A DNA stretch of 64,000 nucleotides. It comes from Pseudocolwellia sp. AS88. Its GTDB lineage: Bacteria; Pseudomonadota; Gammaproteobacteria; Enterobacterales; Alteromonadaceae. A model generated the notes under the pieces. The model saw nothing but the letters and a program-made list of their open reading frames with translations, did no database searches and was not told the DNA's origin. The position numbers and the translations under genes were made by a program. The stretch is taken from assembly GCF_030551755.1 (NCBI RefSeq), contig NZ_JAUPEC010000017.1, positions 1-64,000 of the forward strand. The letters run 5' to 3'. Shown one piece after another: positions 26,636 through 36,511 of the stretch. Position 1 is the stretch's first letter, and the number at the start of each line of letters is the position of its first letter.

Positions 26636-27121
26636 ATGTCGTATAAACCTTCAAAAAGTCTCATGTTAAAACTTTGGAAAATATTTGGTAATTTCGCCTT
26701 AGGTCGATGGTTCGTAGGTAAAGCTTTATGTTTTACAGTCCCTTATTTTGGCACTATAAAACCGAAACTCATTATAGTAAAACCGGGTCATATTGAACTC
26801 ACCATGAAAAAGCGTCGTGCTGTTTATAATCATCTTAAAACAGTACATGCTATCGCGATGTGTAATGCAGCAGAGCTGTCTGCGGGTGTTCTTATAGATA
26901 TTTCCTTAACCCGTGATTTTCGATGGATACCTGTGGGAATGACAGTGCAATACTTAAAAATTGCTAAAACCGACCTGCGCATAATATGTAAAGTGGGTGA
27001 TTACCATTGGAATGAAGCACAAGATGTTGTTCTTCCTGTAGATGTTTACGACACAAATCACAATAAGGTTTTTCACGCAGACATTACTATGCGCATTACT
27101 CCTAGACAAACCGCAGAATAA
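26636..27121 (+). CDS. DUF4442 hotdog-fold protein
   Basis: 161 residues. The central NHLKTVHAIAMCNAAELSAGVLID segment is the hotdog helix region of DUF4442 proteins, relatives of PaaI-type acyl-CoA thioesterases. No signal peptide. Substrate unknown. It is flanked by gaps of 296 and 376 bp and appears to be a single-gene unit with an AGGA ribosome-binding site. Confidence 0.78.
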   Translation: MSYKPSKSLMLKLWKIFGNFALGRWFVGKALCFTVPYFGTIKPKLIIVKPGHIELTMKKRRAVYNHLKTVHAIAMCNAAELSAGVLIDISLTRDFRWIPVGMTVQYLKIAKTDLRIICKVGDYHWNEAQDVVLPVDVYDTNHNKVFHADITMRITPRQTAE

Positions 27122-27125
27122 ATAT

Positions 27126-27160
27126 AAAAAAGGTAAGCGCATAAAGCCTCTGCCTTTTTC
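27126..27160 (+). terminator. Probable terminator behind the DUF4442 gene
   Basis: AAAAAAGG (27126-27133) pairs with CCTTTTT (27153-27159) around a long loop. The rest of the gap to 27497 carries a short stretch (about 27255-27290) with GATTGGTAT and GAGCAGTTAAT, words that also occur at the right end of the MITE at 20013, perhaps a decayed fragment. Confidence 0.45.
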
Positions 27161-27497
27161 CGTTAAACTTCATCGCATACTTCGTTAATTTTAAGCTCGT
27201 AAAAATATAGACGAGTACATCGAGAGGCCACTCATTTAAATATTTTGAATCACTGATTGGTATTAATTTTGAGCAGTTAATAACACAGACCTTACAACAT
27301 AATAGATTTTATTTGTTTACCTGCTTTTGACCTAAGGCGAGCATAGCCTCTTAGCCAAACCACCTATTGATTATTGAGTTTTAAGCTCTTTGGATGCAGT
27401 AGGAATTTCTCCTCTTAATGTTAACTATTGCCACATTAGAGACATTAAGCAATTATATGGATAGTGTATTTGGATTAGATTTTGTATCAATAACGGC

Positions 27498-28496
27498 TTA
27501 TTCTTTAGTACTAAACATTAAGTCCATCGAATGTTTACCAATATTATATAAGGATCTTGTTTCATTCTGCTCAATATATCCCTTGATCACCACACTTAGA
27601 TGTTGGTCATTGTAGTTCCCTTCTGAAATATACTTTGTATCTTTGATAAGTCTTTGTATCACGTATATTGCTTGGTCGATTAACTTAATGTATTCATTGA
27701 TTTCATTTACCTTAAAGATTTTAAAGTCAGCTGTCTCCATTTTGACTTGCACCGAATAAGGCAGCCCACCATTCAATTTCAGATGTAACTTCTTCGCTAA
27801 TCCATGAGATAATGTTAATAAACTTTCGCATTTTTCAGCTAGCTTATTGTCATATGTATCAAAAGATTGAAGTTGAGTAGCTACAACATTTAATTCTCGG
27901 AAAGAATGTAAAACATTTTTAAAATAAGCATCATTTAAACGTAATTCATTGTTGCTTATTGAATTCGATAACCCACCAAAAAGTTTATAAAACAACTCAT
28001 GAGGTTTATGAAATGAATAGTCTTCATGAATGGACAATATTTCATTCAACTCCATATCAAACTCTTCACGTAATAACATATACTCTTTGTGTATTTGCTG
28101 TTTTTTATGAATTGAAAGAAACTCTAAATTGAGTCTAAGAGATTCATTTTGATTTGTTGCTATCATCAACATAGAAGCCGCCATTTCTTTTTGACTTGCA
28201 GTCGTACTGCTTAGAAGTTGTGTTACTTTTTCTTGGTTAACAGTAGTTTCAGATATAGATTTAACCATTTGCTTATGTTGATAAATAAGAAATAATAAAG
28301 TTGAAATTGTAGCTCCCGCAGCAACGAGAGTGAATGTACCACCTAATAAAGCACCAAAATTCCCCCAATCCGAAGATTGAGCCGAAAAACACTCTTCCTT
28401 AAAACATAATCCATTACCAAATACTGAAAAATACTCAAACATTATATAAAATGGGATAATTAAAAAGATTAAGAAACCTATCACGTATGTTTTCAT
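27498..28496 (-). CDS. Unrecognised two-helix membrane protein with coiled coil
   Basis: 332 residues. Two N-terminal transmembrane helices (VIGFLIFLIIPFYIMFEYF and NFGALLGGTFTLVAAGATI...LLFLIY), then a coiled-coil stretch (about 75-145) and a mostly helical, Leu/Asn-rich cytoplasmic domain. The layout (two N-terminal helices with W-G-x-F-G-A-L-L-G-G, then a long helical domain) resembles the putative phage abortive-infection membrane family, but I cannot establish homology. It is a solitary gene, AT-rich, on the opposite strand from its neighbours, which would fit an acquired accessory gene. Confidence 0.6.
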   Translation of the reverse strand: MKTYVIGFLIFLIIPFYIMFEYFSVFGNGLCFKEECFSAQSSDWGNFGALLGGTFTLVAAGATISTLLFLIYQHKQMVKSISETTVNQEKVTQLLSSTTASQKEMAASMLMIATNQNESLRLNLEFLSIHKKQQIHKEYMLLREEFDMELNEILSIHEDYSFHKPHELFYKLFGGLSNSISNNELRLNDAYFKNVLHSFRELNVVATQLQSFDTYDNKLAEKCESLLTLSHGLAKKLHLKLNGGLPYSVQVKMETADFKIFKVNEINEYIKLIDQAIYVIQRLIKDTKYISEGNYNDQHLSVVIKGYIEQNETRSLYNIGKHSMDLMFSTKE

Positions 28497-28616
28497 GTTT
28501 GATTATTATGCCTTTAATTTTAATAAAATAGATGTGTGTGGTTCATCTGACAGGTAAATAATAACTCATGAGGAAAAGTATTGCTAAATTGCTACAGCTA
28601 AGGTCTGCTTAGCGCA

Positions 28617-28657
28617 CAAAGTGATCGTTAATATTTTAAATATGAACGACCGCTTTG
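28617..28657. repeat. 41-bp imperfect palindrome
   Basis: Arms match at 17 of 20 positions around T28637: CAAAG, TCGTT, ATATTT on the left face AAATAT, AACGA, CTTTG on the right. It lies in the 412-bp divergent gap between two membrane-protein genes, 121 bp from the start of the left one. It could be an operator or a cruciform-forming remnant. Confidence 0.45.
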
Positions 28658-28908
28658 GTGGTAAAGCAACCTTATTACGATTGATTATTATGACATAGTT
28701 CATATGATTGGCTGGTTATGCTAAGAGTAATTACATGAGTCTACCTATAGTTATTTTCCGAAGTTCCTCAAGCAATAATTCTTCCTAACAATTATATAAA
28801 TATTGATACATAATAAGTGCTTAACCGTAACTAAGTCTGAGTTATGTAAAGCAGACTCATTATTAGCTAACTATTCAACGTGGCTAATTAAGATATAAGG
28901 ATTTTTAT

Positions 28909-29328
28909 ATGAAAGGTGCTGGTGGTACTTCAGGTGGTTTAGGTCATTTTTTTATTGGCTTAGTAATGATGTGTGGTGGCTTTTATATGTTATTAAACGC
29001 GATTAAAGTCACTTCGAGTTTTGGTATGGGAATGGGTTTATACAGGTTCTCAGCAGGTGGCAGTGGTTTTAGCATAACCAGCGGCATGATCATGATCCCT
29101 TTCATTTTTGGCGTTGGACTTATCTTCTATAACAGTAGAAATATATTAGGTTGGATCTTAACAATAGGTTCTATTAGCGGGCTTATTTTTGGCGTTATCT
29201 CTTCAATTCGCTTCTCTTTTAGAAGCATGAGTTCATTTGATCTTATTGTTATATTGGTTTTAGCGGTTGGTGGCTTAGGTTTATTCTTACGTTCTTTAAA
29301 AGCACTCGATAAAAAGTATCCTGAATAG
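28909..29328 (+). CDS. Uncharacterised four-helix membrane protein
   Basis: 139 residues beginning MKGAGGTSGGLGHFFIGLVMMCGGFYML, with about four transmembrane helices and many Gly. Length, Gly-rich start and a good AAGG ribosome-binding site support a real gene. It looks like a conserved hypothetical family of proteobacteria; I know of no function. Its neighbours give no clue. Confidence 0.7.
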   Translation: MKGAGGTSGGLGHFFIGLVMMCGGFYMLLNAIKVTSSFGMGMGLYRFSAGGSGFSITSGMIMIPFIFGVGLIFYNSRNILGWILTIGSISGLIFGVISSIRFSFRSMSSFDLIVILVLAVGGLGLFLRSLKALDKKYPE

Positions 29329-29364
29329 CACTTAATAATACTCAATAATCTCTATTTAAATTGC

Positions 29365-29403
29365 AACAGCCGTATTATTTATCACCTTGTGAATACGGCT
29401 GTT
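29365..29403 (+). terminator. Stem-loop behind the membrane-protein gene
   Basis: AACAGCCGTATT (29365-29376) pairs perfectly with AATACGGCTGTT (29392-29403). No T-run follows directly, so termination efficiency is uncertain. Confidence 0.5.
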
Positions 29404-29596
29404 CCCCTCTTGTTTCGTATACCCACTAAAATTTAGCTACAACTCTATCTTCTAGCTTTATCCTTTAGCTTTTTGCTTCAAATAAGAATCAAATAAACAA
29501 GTAACATTTCTAAACTTTTATCTTTCTACCTCCTTTTGTTCTTAGGCTCGTTTGATCTACCAGAGTTAAATTTTAAATGATGGACTAGCACGACAA

Positions 29597-29620
29597 AGTG
29601 TTATGTTATAACATAACACT
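29597..29620. promoter_or_regulatory. Zur-type operator, 24-bp perfect palindrome
   Basis: AGTGTTATGTTA joined to its exact reverse complement, 25 bp upstream of the CobW-family ATG. The core TGTTATAACA with flanking G/C matches the known gammaproteobacterial Zur box. It implies repression when zinc is sufficient and expression in zinc starvation. Confidence 0.8.
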
Positions 29621-29645
29621 AATAACAAAATAGAGATGTCGTAAC

Positions 29646-30851
29646 ATGCTTCAAAATAAATTACCTGTCACCGTCCTGTCAGGCTTTTTAGGTGCCGGAA
29701 AAACAACTGTATTAAGTCACATTCTAAACAACCGTCAAGGTAAGAAAGTCGCGGTTATCGTTAATGATATGAGCGAAATAAACATTGACGCAACAACCAT
29801 TAAAAATGATGTTTCATTAAACCGTAGTGATGAAAAACTCGTAGAAATGAGTAACGGTTGTATATGTTGCACGCTGCGTGAAGATCTTCTAATCGAAGTT
29901 AATAAACTCGCAAAAGATGGTCGTTTTGATTATCTCGTTATTGAATCTACAGGTATTTCTGAACCTCTACCTGTAGCAGAAACCTTCACCTTTGCCGATG
30001 AAGATGGTATTTCATTATCAGATATCGCCTCGTTAGACACCATGGTGACTGTTGTTGATGCAGTAAACTTTTTAAAAGACTATGACGAAGCGCAATATTT
30101 ACAAGACACTAAAGAGTCTCTAGGTGAAGAAGATGAGCGCAGCGTAGCCGACTTATTAGTTGATCAAGTAGAGTTTGCAGATGTTATTCTGGTTAGCAAA
30201 ACCGATCTGGTTAAGCCTTCTGATACAGAAAGACTTACAGCCATTCTAAAAGTACTTAACACTCACGCTAAAATTATTCCAATATCTTCAGGTGAAGTAG
30301 ATGTTAACGCTGTACTCAACACAGGTTTGTTTAATTTTGAACGCGCCGAGCAAGCACCTGGCTGGCTAAAAGAAATGCGCGGCGAACACGTTCCCGAAAC
30401 AGAAGAATACGGAATTAGCAGCTTCAACTACGTAGCGCGTAAACCTTTTGATCCTGAAAAGTTTTATCACTTCCTTCATAACACAGAGCAATTCGGCAAA
30501 CTCATCCGTTCAAAAGGATATTTCTGGTTGGCAACACGACCTCAATTTTGTGGTCAATGGAGCCAAGCTGGTGGAATAGCACGCTATGGTTTCTCTGGTA
30601 TGTTTTGGAAAGCTGTACCAAAAAACAGTTGGCCTACCGACGACGAATCTCTTAATGAAATCAACAAACAATGGGTTGACCCCTTTGGTGATATGCGACA
30701 AGAGCTCGTTTTTATCGGACAGAATTTAGATAAAAATAAAATAATCTCAGCCCTAGATAAGTGCTTACTGTCGGAAGATGAGTTACTAGCAGGCAAAAAA
30801 TATTGGGCAACATTAAACGACCCTTTTCCTGAGTGGGAGGAAAATGTATGA
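29646..30851 (+). CDS. zigA: CobW/COG0523 zinc-metallochaperone GTPase (ZigA-like)
   Basis: 401 residues. Walker [10 protein letters not shown] near residue 12, the metal-binding CXCC-type motif [11 protein letters not shown] near residue 73, SKTDL for guanine recognition, and the CobW C-terminal domain. The family delivers zinc to client enzymes when zinc is short. The Zur-type box immediately upstream supports this role against a cobalamin function, and no cobalamin genes are nearby. Its stop overlaps the start of the DUF1826 gene (ATGA at 30848-30851). Confidence 0.88.
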   Translation: MLQNKLPVTVLSGFLGAGKTTVLSHILNNRQGKKVAVIVNDMSEINIDATTIKNDVSLNRSDEKLVEMSNGCICCTLREDLLIEVNKLAKDGRFDYLVIESTGISEPLPVAETFTFADEDGISLSDIASLDTMVTVVDAVNFLKDYDEAQYLQDTKESLGEEDERSVADLLVDQVEFADVILVSKTDLVKPSDTERLTAILKVLNTHAKIIPISSGEVDVNAVLNTGLFNFERAEQAPGWLKEMRGEHVPETEEYGISSFNYVARKPFDPEKFYHFLHNTEQFGKLIRSKGYFWLATRPQFCGQWSQAGGIARYGFSGMFWKAVPKNSWPTDDESLNEINKQWVDPFGDMRQELVFIGQNLDKNKIISALDKCLLSEDELLAGKKYWATLNDPFPEWEENV

Positions 30852-31528
30852 ATGCAGTAGTAAATATTAATGAAAATGAAATAACCGACGTTATATCTCG
30901 TCAATCAAGTGCAGCTAAAGATGCCAATGTGTTTACCGATATTTATCGAGAAGATACTAGTATTGTTGTTTGGCAGCGCGACGTTTCGAACGAACTAAAC
31001 ACAGCTATTAATCACTTTTTAAAAAATCATTCAAAAAAAACAGCCATACTTGCTGTAACACCTGAAAGTACTAGTAAAGTTCTTTGTGATACTTTTGGTG
31101 AATCGAATATGATGACGGCTTTAAGTGATGACATTACATTATTAGTTGATATGTTCTGTTGTTTATTTGATCTTGAATGCGCCGGCTTAAGATTAACAGT
31201 TCTTGATCGTGCTATGTGCCCTCGTTTTCATGTTGACCGTATTCCTTGTCGTTTAGTCACGACCTACCAAGGTATCGCAACTGAGTGGTTAAATCATAAT
31301 GTGATAGACCGAAGTAAATTAGGTGCAGGTAATGAAGGCAAAAGCGACGAAGAGTCAGGACTTTTTAAAAGTGTTGAAGATATCAATCGACTCTCTGAAG
31401 GAGATGTTGCATTACTTAAAGGTGAAAACTGGGATGACACTCAAGGTGCGGGTTTAGTTCATCGCTCACCTGCAGTAACAACAGGTGAATGTAGATTATT
31501 ATTAACTCTCGATTTTATTTCTGATTAA
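30848..31528 (+). CDS. DUF1826 protein
   Basis: 226 residues from the ATG at 30848, with GGGAGGA upstream; a start 15 bases earlier is open but less well placed. The central [19 protein letters not shown] segment with Cys/His, and the [21 protein letters not shown]-terminus are typical of DUF1826, a family that commonly sits next to COG0523 GTPases. Coupled to the zinc GTPase and inside the same Zur-controlled operon, so it is probably part of the zinc-starvation response. Function unknown; the Cys/His cluster may bind metal. Confidence 0.8.
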   Translation: MNAVVNINENEITDVISRQSSAAKDANVFTDIYREDTSIVVWQRDVSNELNTAINHFLKNHSKKTAILAVTPESTSKVLCDTFGESNMMTALSDDITLLVDMFCCLFDLECAGLRLTVLDRAMCPRFHVDRIPCRLVTTYQGIATEWLNHNVIDRSKLGAGNEGKSDEESGLFKSVEDINRLSEGDVALLKGENWDDTQGAGLVHRSPAVTTGECRLLLTLDFISD

Positions 31529-31644
31529 GCTGCCGATTTAGCAAAACTATGCCTTGTACTAATTTATATAACCTTAGCTCTATTTATATAGGTCGAGGCA
31601 TAACTTAATCAATCTTTTATCTACTAACATACCAAGTACTCAAA

Positions 31645-32337
31645 TTATTTAATTTGAGTTGGCAAACCTAATAAAATTTCTTCTTCTGTTTCTAACCACA
31701 ACGGATGTTTTGCCATCACTTTAGTAAACATAGGGCTTTGCAGGTATTTATTTAGCCACTGCTTCACCTTAGGATAAGGCGATTGCAAATACCATTGACG
31801 CTCAACGCGGGCAAACTGTCGAATAAATGGCAGTAAAGCAATATCAGCTAAACTTTCTTTTTCACCAAATAAAAAACCTTCAGCTAAATGTTCACTTAAA
31901 GCTAAGCGTTGCTCTAACATTTGAATATATTTTTCACATTCTTCTCGGCATTCAGCCACATTATTTTCTTTGTAACGCTTGGCACATTTGTAAGCTTCTA
32001 AAGCCACTTTAAACTCATGATCAAATACATGAATAAGATTCAGCAGATCCGTTAAACCATCATCACTTTTACTAAGTAGCAAATCATCAGGATCTGTTTC
32101 ATTTAACGCCCATAGCATTACATCTAAACTTTCATCTATCACCTCTTCGTTAGGTAATACTAAAACAGGAACGGTTGCCTTAGCTGACGCCGCTATCATC
32201 TCTTCAGGTTTATTACTTAATACAAGATCACGCAGTAATACGGGTTGTTTAGCTTTATAAATGGCGATACGAGCTCGCATGGCATAAGGACAATTTCTTA
32301 ACGAATAAAGAATCGGATAGTTTTTTTTCTGAGTCAT
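31645..32337 (-). CDS. Glutathione S-transferase family protein
   Basis: 230 residues. N-terminal thioredoxin-like domain with YSLRNCPYAMRARIAIYKAK (Cys in the active-site region) and KATVPVLVLPNEEVIDESLDVM, which contains the cis-Pro and the glutathione-contacting E-S. C-terminal all-helical domain. Soluble; substrate unknown. Single gene divergent from rlhA. Confidence 0.82.
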   Translation of the reverse strand: MTQKKNYPILYSLRNCPYAMRARIAIYKAKQPVLLRDLVLSNKPEEMIAASAKATVPVLVLPNEEVIDESLDVMLWALNETDPDDLLLSKSDDGLTDLLNLIHVFDHEFKVALEAYKCAKRYKENNVAECREECEKYIQMLEQRLALSEHLAEGFLFGEKESLADIALLPFIRQFARVERQWYLQSPYPKVKQWLNKYLQSPMFTKVMAKHPLWLETEEEILLGLPTQIK

Positions 32338-32540
32338 ATAATGGCAAGCACTTAAGATAAATAAATGGGATTAATCAATACCTAGCTATATTGACATACT
32401 TATTTAAATAACTACATTTGTAATGAAATTCAATGTTTACACATTTTGCGCACTTTAACGGTATTCATCTGCCAAATAAGTGCGTAAAATCCCACCTTTA
32501 AAAATTTAACTGCCTTACACATGGCTAAAGTTGTAGAGAA

Positions 32541-34847
32541 ATGAGTCAAAAAATTGAATTATTAGCGCCAGGTGGCGACATAGATGCAATAAAAGCCGCG
32601 ATTATTGCGGGTGCAGATGCCGTTTACTGTGGTTTAGACACTTTTAATGCACGAAACCGTGCTGCTAATATTTCGTTTGATGAACTTGTTGGTTGTATTC
32701 GACTGGCTCATCAGTACGAATGCCAAATATTTCTTACGCTAAATATCATCATTTTAGAGCGTGAATTTAAGTCGCTGGCTAAATTGCTGAGTAAGCTAGC
32801 CAATACCACGCTAGATGGTGTTATCGTACAAGACTTAGGTTTACTTTACGTGTTAAACAAACACTTCCCTACTCTTGATATTCACGCTTCTACACAGTTA
32901 ACCACGCATAATATTGGTCAAATTCCTTTCCTTAAAAAGTTAGGTTCTTCACGTGTTAATTTATCAAGAGAATTAAACTTAAGAGAAATTACAGCCATTA
33001 CTGAAGTAAGTCGTGAAGAAGAAGTACTAACCGAAGTGTTTGTTCATGGTTCTTTATGTGTCGCTTTCTCAGGTTTATGTTACTCAACATCAGCAAGTGT
33101 AGGTAATTCAGGTAACCGTGGCAGATGTAGCCAAGCATGTCGCGAAGAATACAAACCGACTGAATCAGGCAATAAATTCCCGTTAAATATAAAAGACAAC
33201 TCAGCCTTCTTCGACTTACCAGCATTAATTGATGCAGGTGTGCATTCATTTAAAGTTGAAGGTCGTATTAAAGGCGCAAGCTACGTACATACCGTTATAG
33301 ATAGCTTCCGTAAACAAATTGATGGTTTTGTAGAAACAGGTGAATTACTAGAAGATGGCGAACGTCTTTATAAAGTATTTAACCGCGACTTTTCAAACGC
33401 TTTTTTACGAGGCGATTTAAATCAGTCGATGTTTATCGAAAACCCACGTGATAACTCTAAATATCATGCTATTGATAAAAGTAATGCCATCTCGGTAGTG
33501 CAAATACACGAAGTTGAGCAGAACTTAAGTAACGAAAAAGAAGAAATAAACACTTCTGTTTTCGATAAAATCAAACACCTAAGTATTGATAAACAACCAC
33601 TGTCGTTAATCTTTAGCGGTAGCGCTGGTAGCCCACTAACCCTTAATGTTAAAACTCAAGGTTACGGGGAAGGTAAAGCGATTACAGAAGAGCAAAGCTT
33701 TGAACTTACATCAACTAACAACTTAGTTACTAGCGACAAAAACTGTATTGACGCTGATGCCATTGAAAAGCGCTTTAAAGGTTTTAACAACGCACACTTT
33801 AATTTAATAGAGTTAAATTGTGACTCGGTTGCAGACAACTTAAGTATTCCGTTTAAAGATTTAACAGCTCTTAAAAACGAACTGTCGTTAATACTTAATG
33901 ACAATTCACCTGTTCATCCTGAAGTTATTTTACCTAAATTAACTCGTCATCCTAAACAAGAAGATCCTGCCATTAAAGCTAAGCTATCGATTCTTATTTC
34001 AGATGAAACAGACATTAATTTAAGCAACGTAACCGATGCCGATATTTACTTTAAATTACCTGATGCTTACAAACGTGGTTGTACAAAATACGTAGGATTT
34101 TTCAAAGAGAATCCAACCTTAATACCATGGTTCCCTTCAGTATTAATTGGTAAAGATTACGATGTGGCACTTAACATTTTAGAGCAAGTAAAACCTAAAC
34201 TTATCGTAACCAACAATACTGGTATTGCGAATCGAGCTTTTGAGTTAGGTATTAGATGGATCGCGGGGCCTTTCTTAAATACTACTAACTCTTATGCGCT
34301 ATTAGCCATGAAAGAATCGTTTGATTGTGAAGGTGCATTTATTTCTAACGAGATTAATCATCAGCAAATGAAAACTATTGCTCGTCCTGAAAACTTCAAA
34401 TTGTTTTACAGTATTTATCACCCTATTTTGTTGATGACCAGTCGTCAGTGTTTCTTCCAACAAAGTGTAGGTTGTGAAAAGCCACGTATAGATAACGGCT
34501 GTATGTTGTCGTGCGATAAATCGACTAGCATCACCAACCTTAAAGGTGTTTCGTTTGCTATTGATAAACAAAAAGCCGGTTACCCAAGTATTTATAACAA
34601 CGACCAGTTTTTGAATATCGATATAATTAACGATTTAGCTCCACTATTTGACGGCTTTATGATCGACCTAACAAACATTGGCGCTGGTGATAAAGAGTCT
34701 CCTGATAAAGCGGTATTAATTGAGCAATTTGAACAACTGCTTAAGAAAGACGAAAATAATAACCCAGAGCAGAAAATACAAATTAAAACCGTACTTGATA
34801 AGTTAGTGCCAGAACAAACTAACGTACAGTATTACAACGGGCTTTAA
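32541..34847 (+). CDS. rlhA: U32-family 23S rRNA hydroxylase RlhA
   Basis: 768 residues. Starts IELLAPGGDIDAIKAAIIAGADAVYCGL, the standard U32 opening. The U32 signature is EVFVHGSLCVAFSGLCYS near residue 165, followed by GRCSQACREEY; the four Cys (SLC, GLC, GRC, QAC) are those that in related U32 proteins hold an iron-sulfur cluster. A large C-terminal region with DUF3656-like sequence follows. E. coli RlhA makes 5-hydroxycytidine at C2501 of 23S rRNA. This protein is about 115 residues longer than E. coli RlhA, so the assignment to RlhA rather than another U32 member is likely but not certain. Part of its 3' end is duplicated at 36192-36366. Confidence 0.82.
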   Translation: MSQKIELLAPGGDIDAIKAAIIAGADAVYCGLDTFNARNRAANISFDELVGCIRLAHQYECQIFLTLNIIILEREFKSLAKLLSKLANTTLDGVIVQDLGLLYVLNKHFPTLDIHASTQLTTHNIGQIPFLKKLGSSRVNLSRELNLREITAITEVSREEEVLTEVFVHGSLCVAFSGLCYSTSASVGNSGNRGRCSQACREEYKPTESGNKFPLNIKDNSAFFDLPALIDAGVHSFKVEGRIKGASYVHTVIDSFRKQIDGFVETGELLEDGERLYKVFNRDFSNAFLRGDLNQSMFIENPRDNSKYHAIDKSNAISVVQIHEVEQNLSNEKEEINTSVFDKIKHLSIDKQPLSLIFSGSAGSPLTLNVKTQGYGEGKAITEEQSFELTSTNNLVTSDKNCIDADAIEKRFKGFNNAHFNLIELNCDSVADNLSIPFKDLTALKNELSLILNDNSPVHPEVILPKLTRHPKQEDPAIKAKLSILISDETDINLSNVTDADIYFKLPDAYKRGCTKYVGFFKENPTLIPWFPSVLIGKDYDVALNILEQVKPKLIVTNNTGIANRAFELGIRWIAGPFLNTTNSYALLAMKESFDCEGAFISNEINHQQMKTIARPENFKLFYSIYHPILLMTSRQCFFQQSVGCEKPRIDNGCMLSCDKSTSITNLKGVSFAIDKQKAGYPSIYNNDQFLNIDIINDLAPLFDGFMIDLTNIGAGDKESPDKAVLIEQFEQLLKKDENNNPEQKIQIKTVLDKLVPEQTNVQYYNGL

Positions 34848-34864
34848 TTCGTTCTTAACATACA

Positions 34865-34901
34865 AAAAAGGTGCTTAAAGTTAAACTTTAAGCCCCTTTT
34901 T
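34865..34901. terminator. Bidirectional terminator, rlhA / SMP-30 gene
   Basis: Arms 34865-34882 and 34884-34901 with one mismatch, flanked by A-run and T-run. Serves the two convergent genes. Confidence 0.8.
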
Positions 34902-34929
34902 ATTCATCTCTATGTAAATGAAGTTTACT

Positions 34930-36117
34930 TTAAAAAGGAAAGCCTTTTACATTTAGCTCCGTTGTGTAAATTCCAGCTTGTAAACATACTTCTTCACCAC
35001 ATAAACGCAGTTTATTTCCATCCATTGGTGCTGTAAGCCCTGTAACAAATAACGTTTTCCCATCACTGCCACCAAAAGCAATATTAGTAACAATATGAAT
35101 ACCGTCTACGTTTAATGTACCTACTTCTTTTTGATTATTGTCGAGTATCACCACCACTTGCCCATCTTTTCTGTCAGCTAGTTCTCGCGTAGTTGTAACA
35201 TAAATATTGCCGCTACAATCTTTACCTAGCCCATCAATAGGAGTGTTTAACAATTGTTTAGGTTGAGACACTTCACCCTTGTTTAAGTCAAATACCCACA
35301 AACCTTGTAAACCACCAACAATCAGCTTTTGTTGATCAAAAGACAACATAATGCCATTGGGTTTATCAGCCAAAGCTGGAACAAGTTCTGTAACCGCAGT
35401 CGCATTTACTTTACCGTCGGCTGTAACACGATAAACTCGTTGCCCTTCTTCAGTAGAGCCTGCATTTCCGCCTCCCTGCACAGTGGCTAAATCAACATTC
35501 GACGGAATATTCCAATTTGGATCAGTAAAATAAATCGTATCATCAGCAGCAAGTGTTAAATCATTTGGTGAGTTAAAGCGCTTGTTTTGATAACTACTTA
35601 CAATTGGCGTTACCTGTTTCGTTTGCCAATCAATTTTGGAAATAGAACCATCTAACTGACGTGTAGCAATTAACTCGCCTTTGCTATTCAACGCTAAGCC
35701 ATTGGTACCCGCAACAGTATCTTCCAACCAAACTTCAGCTTTACTACCCGGAACCCAGCGCCAAATAGTAGTTTGGTTAGTTAATTTACCCCCTTTTTCG
35801 TCAGGCTGGTGTGTGCCCATATTGGTGTAATATAAAGCTCCATCGTGCCAAACCGGACCTTCAATATTGTTAGCCCCTTGGTACATTAATGGAATATTGT
35901 CTACACGAGTTAACTTTACATCGGTTAAATCTAACTGTTCACTTTCAGAACCTGCAGGACAATATAATTCATTCAATTTTGCAGTCGCTAATGACTCTGG
36001 CTTTGCTGAACTAGCTGAATTTGCAATAACACTATTTGTACAAGATGCCAAAAACAAACTCGTACTCAATACTGTAATAAATGTGAATTTTTTAGATTTA
36101 CCTTGATGAAATGACAT
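34930..36117 (-). CDS. SMP-30/gluconolactonase-like lipoprotein
   Basis: 395 residues. Lipoprotein signal with lipobox LFLASC near residue 26. The beta-propeller of the SMP-30/LRE family is visible: EGPVWHDGALYYTNMG, GTNGLALNSKGELIATRQ, RFNSPNDLTLAADDTIYFTDPNW (metal-binding N-D) and DGLGKDCSGNIYVTT (metal-binding D-G/D-C-x-G-N). Likely a lactonase acting at the cell envelope; substrate unknown. It is bracketed by the rlhA 3' end on one side and a decayed rlhA 3' copy on the other, which suggests it arrived by a duplication or recombination event. Confidence 0.85.
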   Translation of the reverse strand: MSFHQGKSKKFTFITVLSTSLFLASCTNSVIANSASSAKPESLATAKLNELYCPAGSESEQLDLTDVKLTRVDNIPLMYQGANNIEGPVWHDGALYYTNMGTHQPDEKGGKLTNQTTIWRWVPGSKAEVWLEDTVAGTNGLALNSKGELIATRQLDGSISKIDWQTKQVTPIVSSYQNKRFNSPNDLTLAADDTIYFTDPNWNIPSNVDLATVQGGGNAGSTEEGQRVYRVTADGKVNATAVTELVPALADKPNGIMLSFDQQKLIVGGLQGLWVFDLNKGEVSQPKQLLNTPIDGLGKDCSGNIYVTTTRELADRKDGQVVVILDNNQKEVGTLNVDGIHIVTNIAFGGSDGKTLFVTGLTAPMDGNKLRLCGEEVCLQAGIYTTELNVKGFPF

Positions 36118-36191
36118 TAAAAAGCCTTAGCGTGTATTAATAAAATTAGCGATTAACTTAATCGTTATCATAGCTTAAATTATAAAAGACT

Positions 36192-36366
36192 AAAAAGCCG
36201 ATTACTCAAGTATTTATAACAACAACCCGTTTTTGAATATTGATAGGATTAATGACTTTATAATTTCCTCAACAAACAATGCTGCAGGCGATAAATATAA
36301 ATCAAAACGTCCTTATTAAGTTAGTTACACAACAAGCTAACGTTTAGTATTACAATAAGCTTTAAT
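36192..36366 (+). pseudogene. Decayed duplicate of the rlhA 3' end
   Basis: 36192-36260 matches rlhA 34570-34640 closely (AAAAAGCC-TTAC-CAAGTATTTATAACAAC, TTTTTGAATAT) and 36315-36366 matches rlhA 34798-34847 (TAAGTTAGT, CAA-CTAACGT, AGTATTACAA, GCTTTAA). About 100 bp of the original are missing between and several stops are present, so it is non-functional. Same orientation as rlhA. It fills most of the gap 36118-36511. Confidence 0.8.
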
Positions 36367-36511
36367 AACCTTGTATATATTTTATGAAGTAGGCTTAACC
36401 ACAGCTTCATGTAATAGTATTAGGCATTTTTTAACCTGTATAAACTAGCTGAATATTAATTCATAACACTAGATTTACAGCATTTATTAATAACACTATT
36501 AAGTACAAGTT

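Noticed and set aside
27250-27295. Second MITE copy
   Set aside because: Only two short words match the right end of the 20013 element and their order differs; too little to call an element.
27418-27615. 65-codon frame on the plus strand
   Set aside because: It overlaps the 3' end of the minus-strand membrane-protein gene and has no support from a ribosome-binding site or recognisable features.
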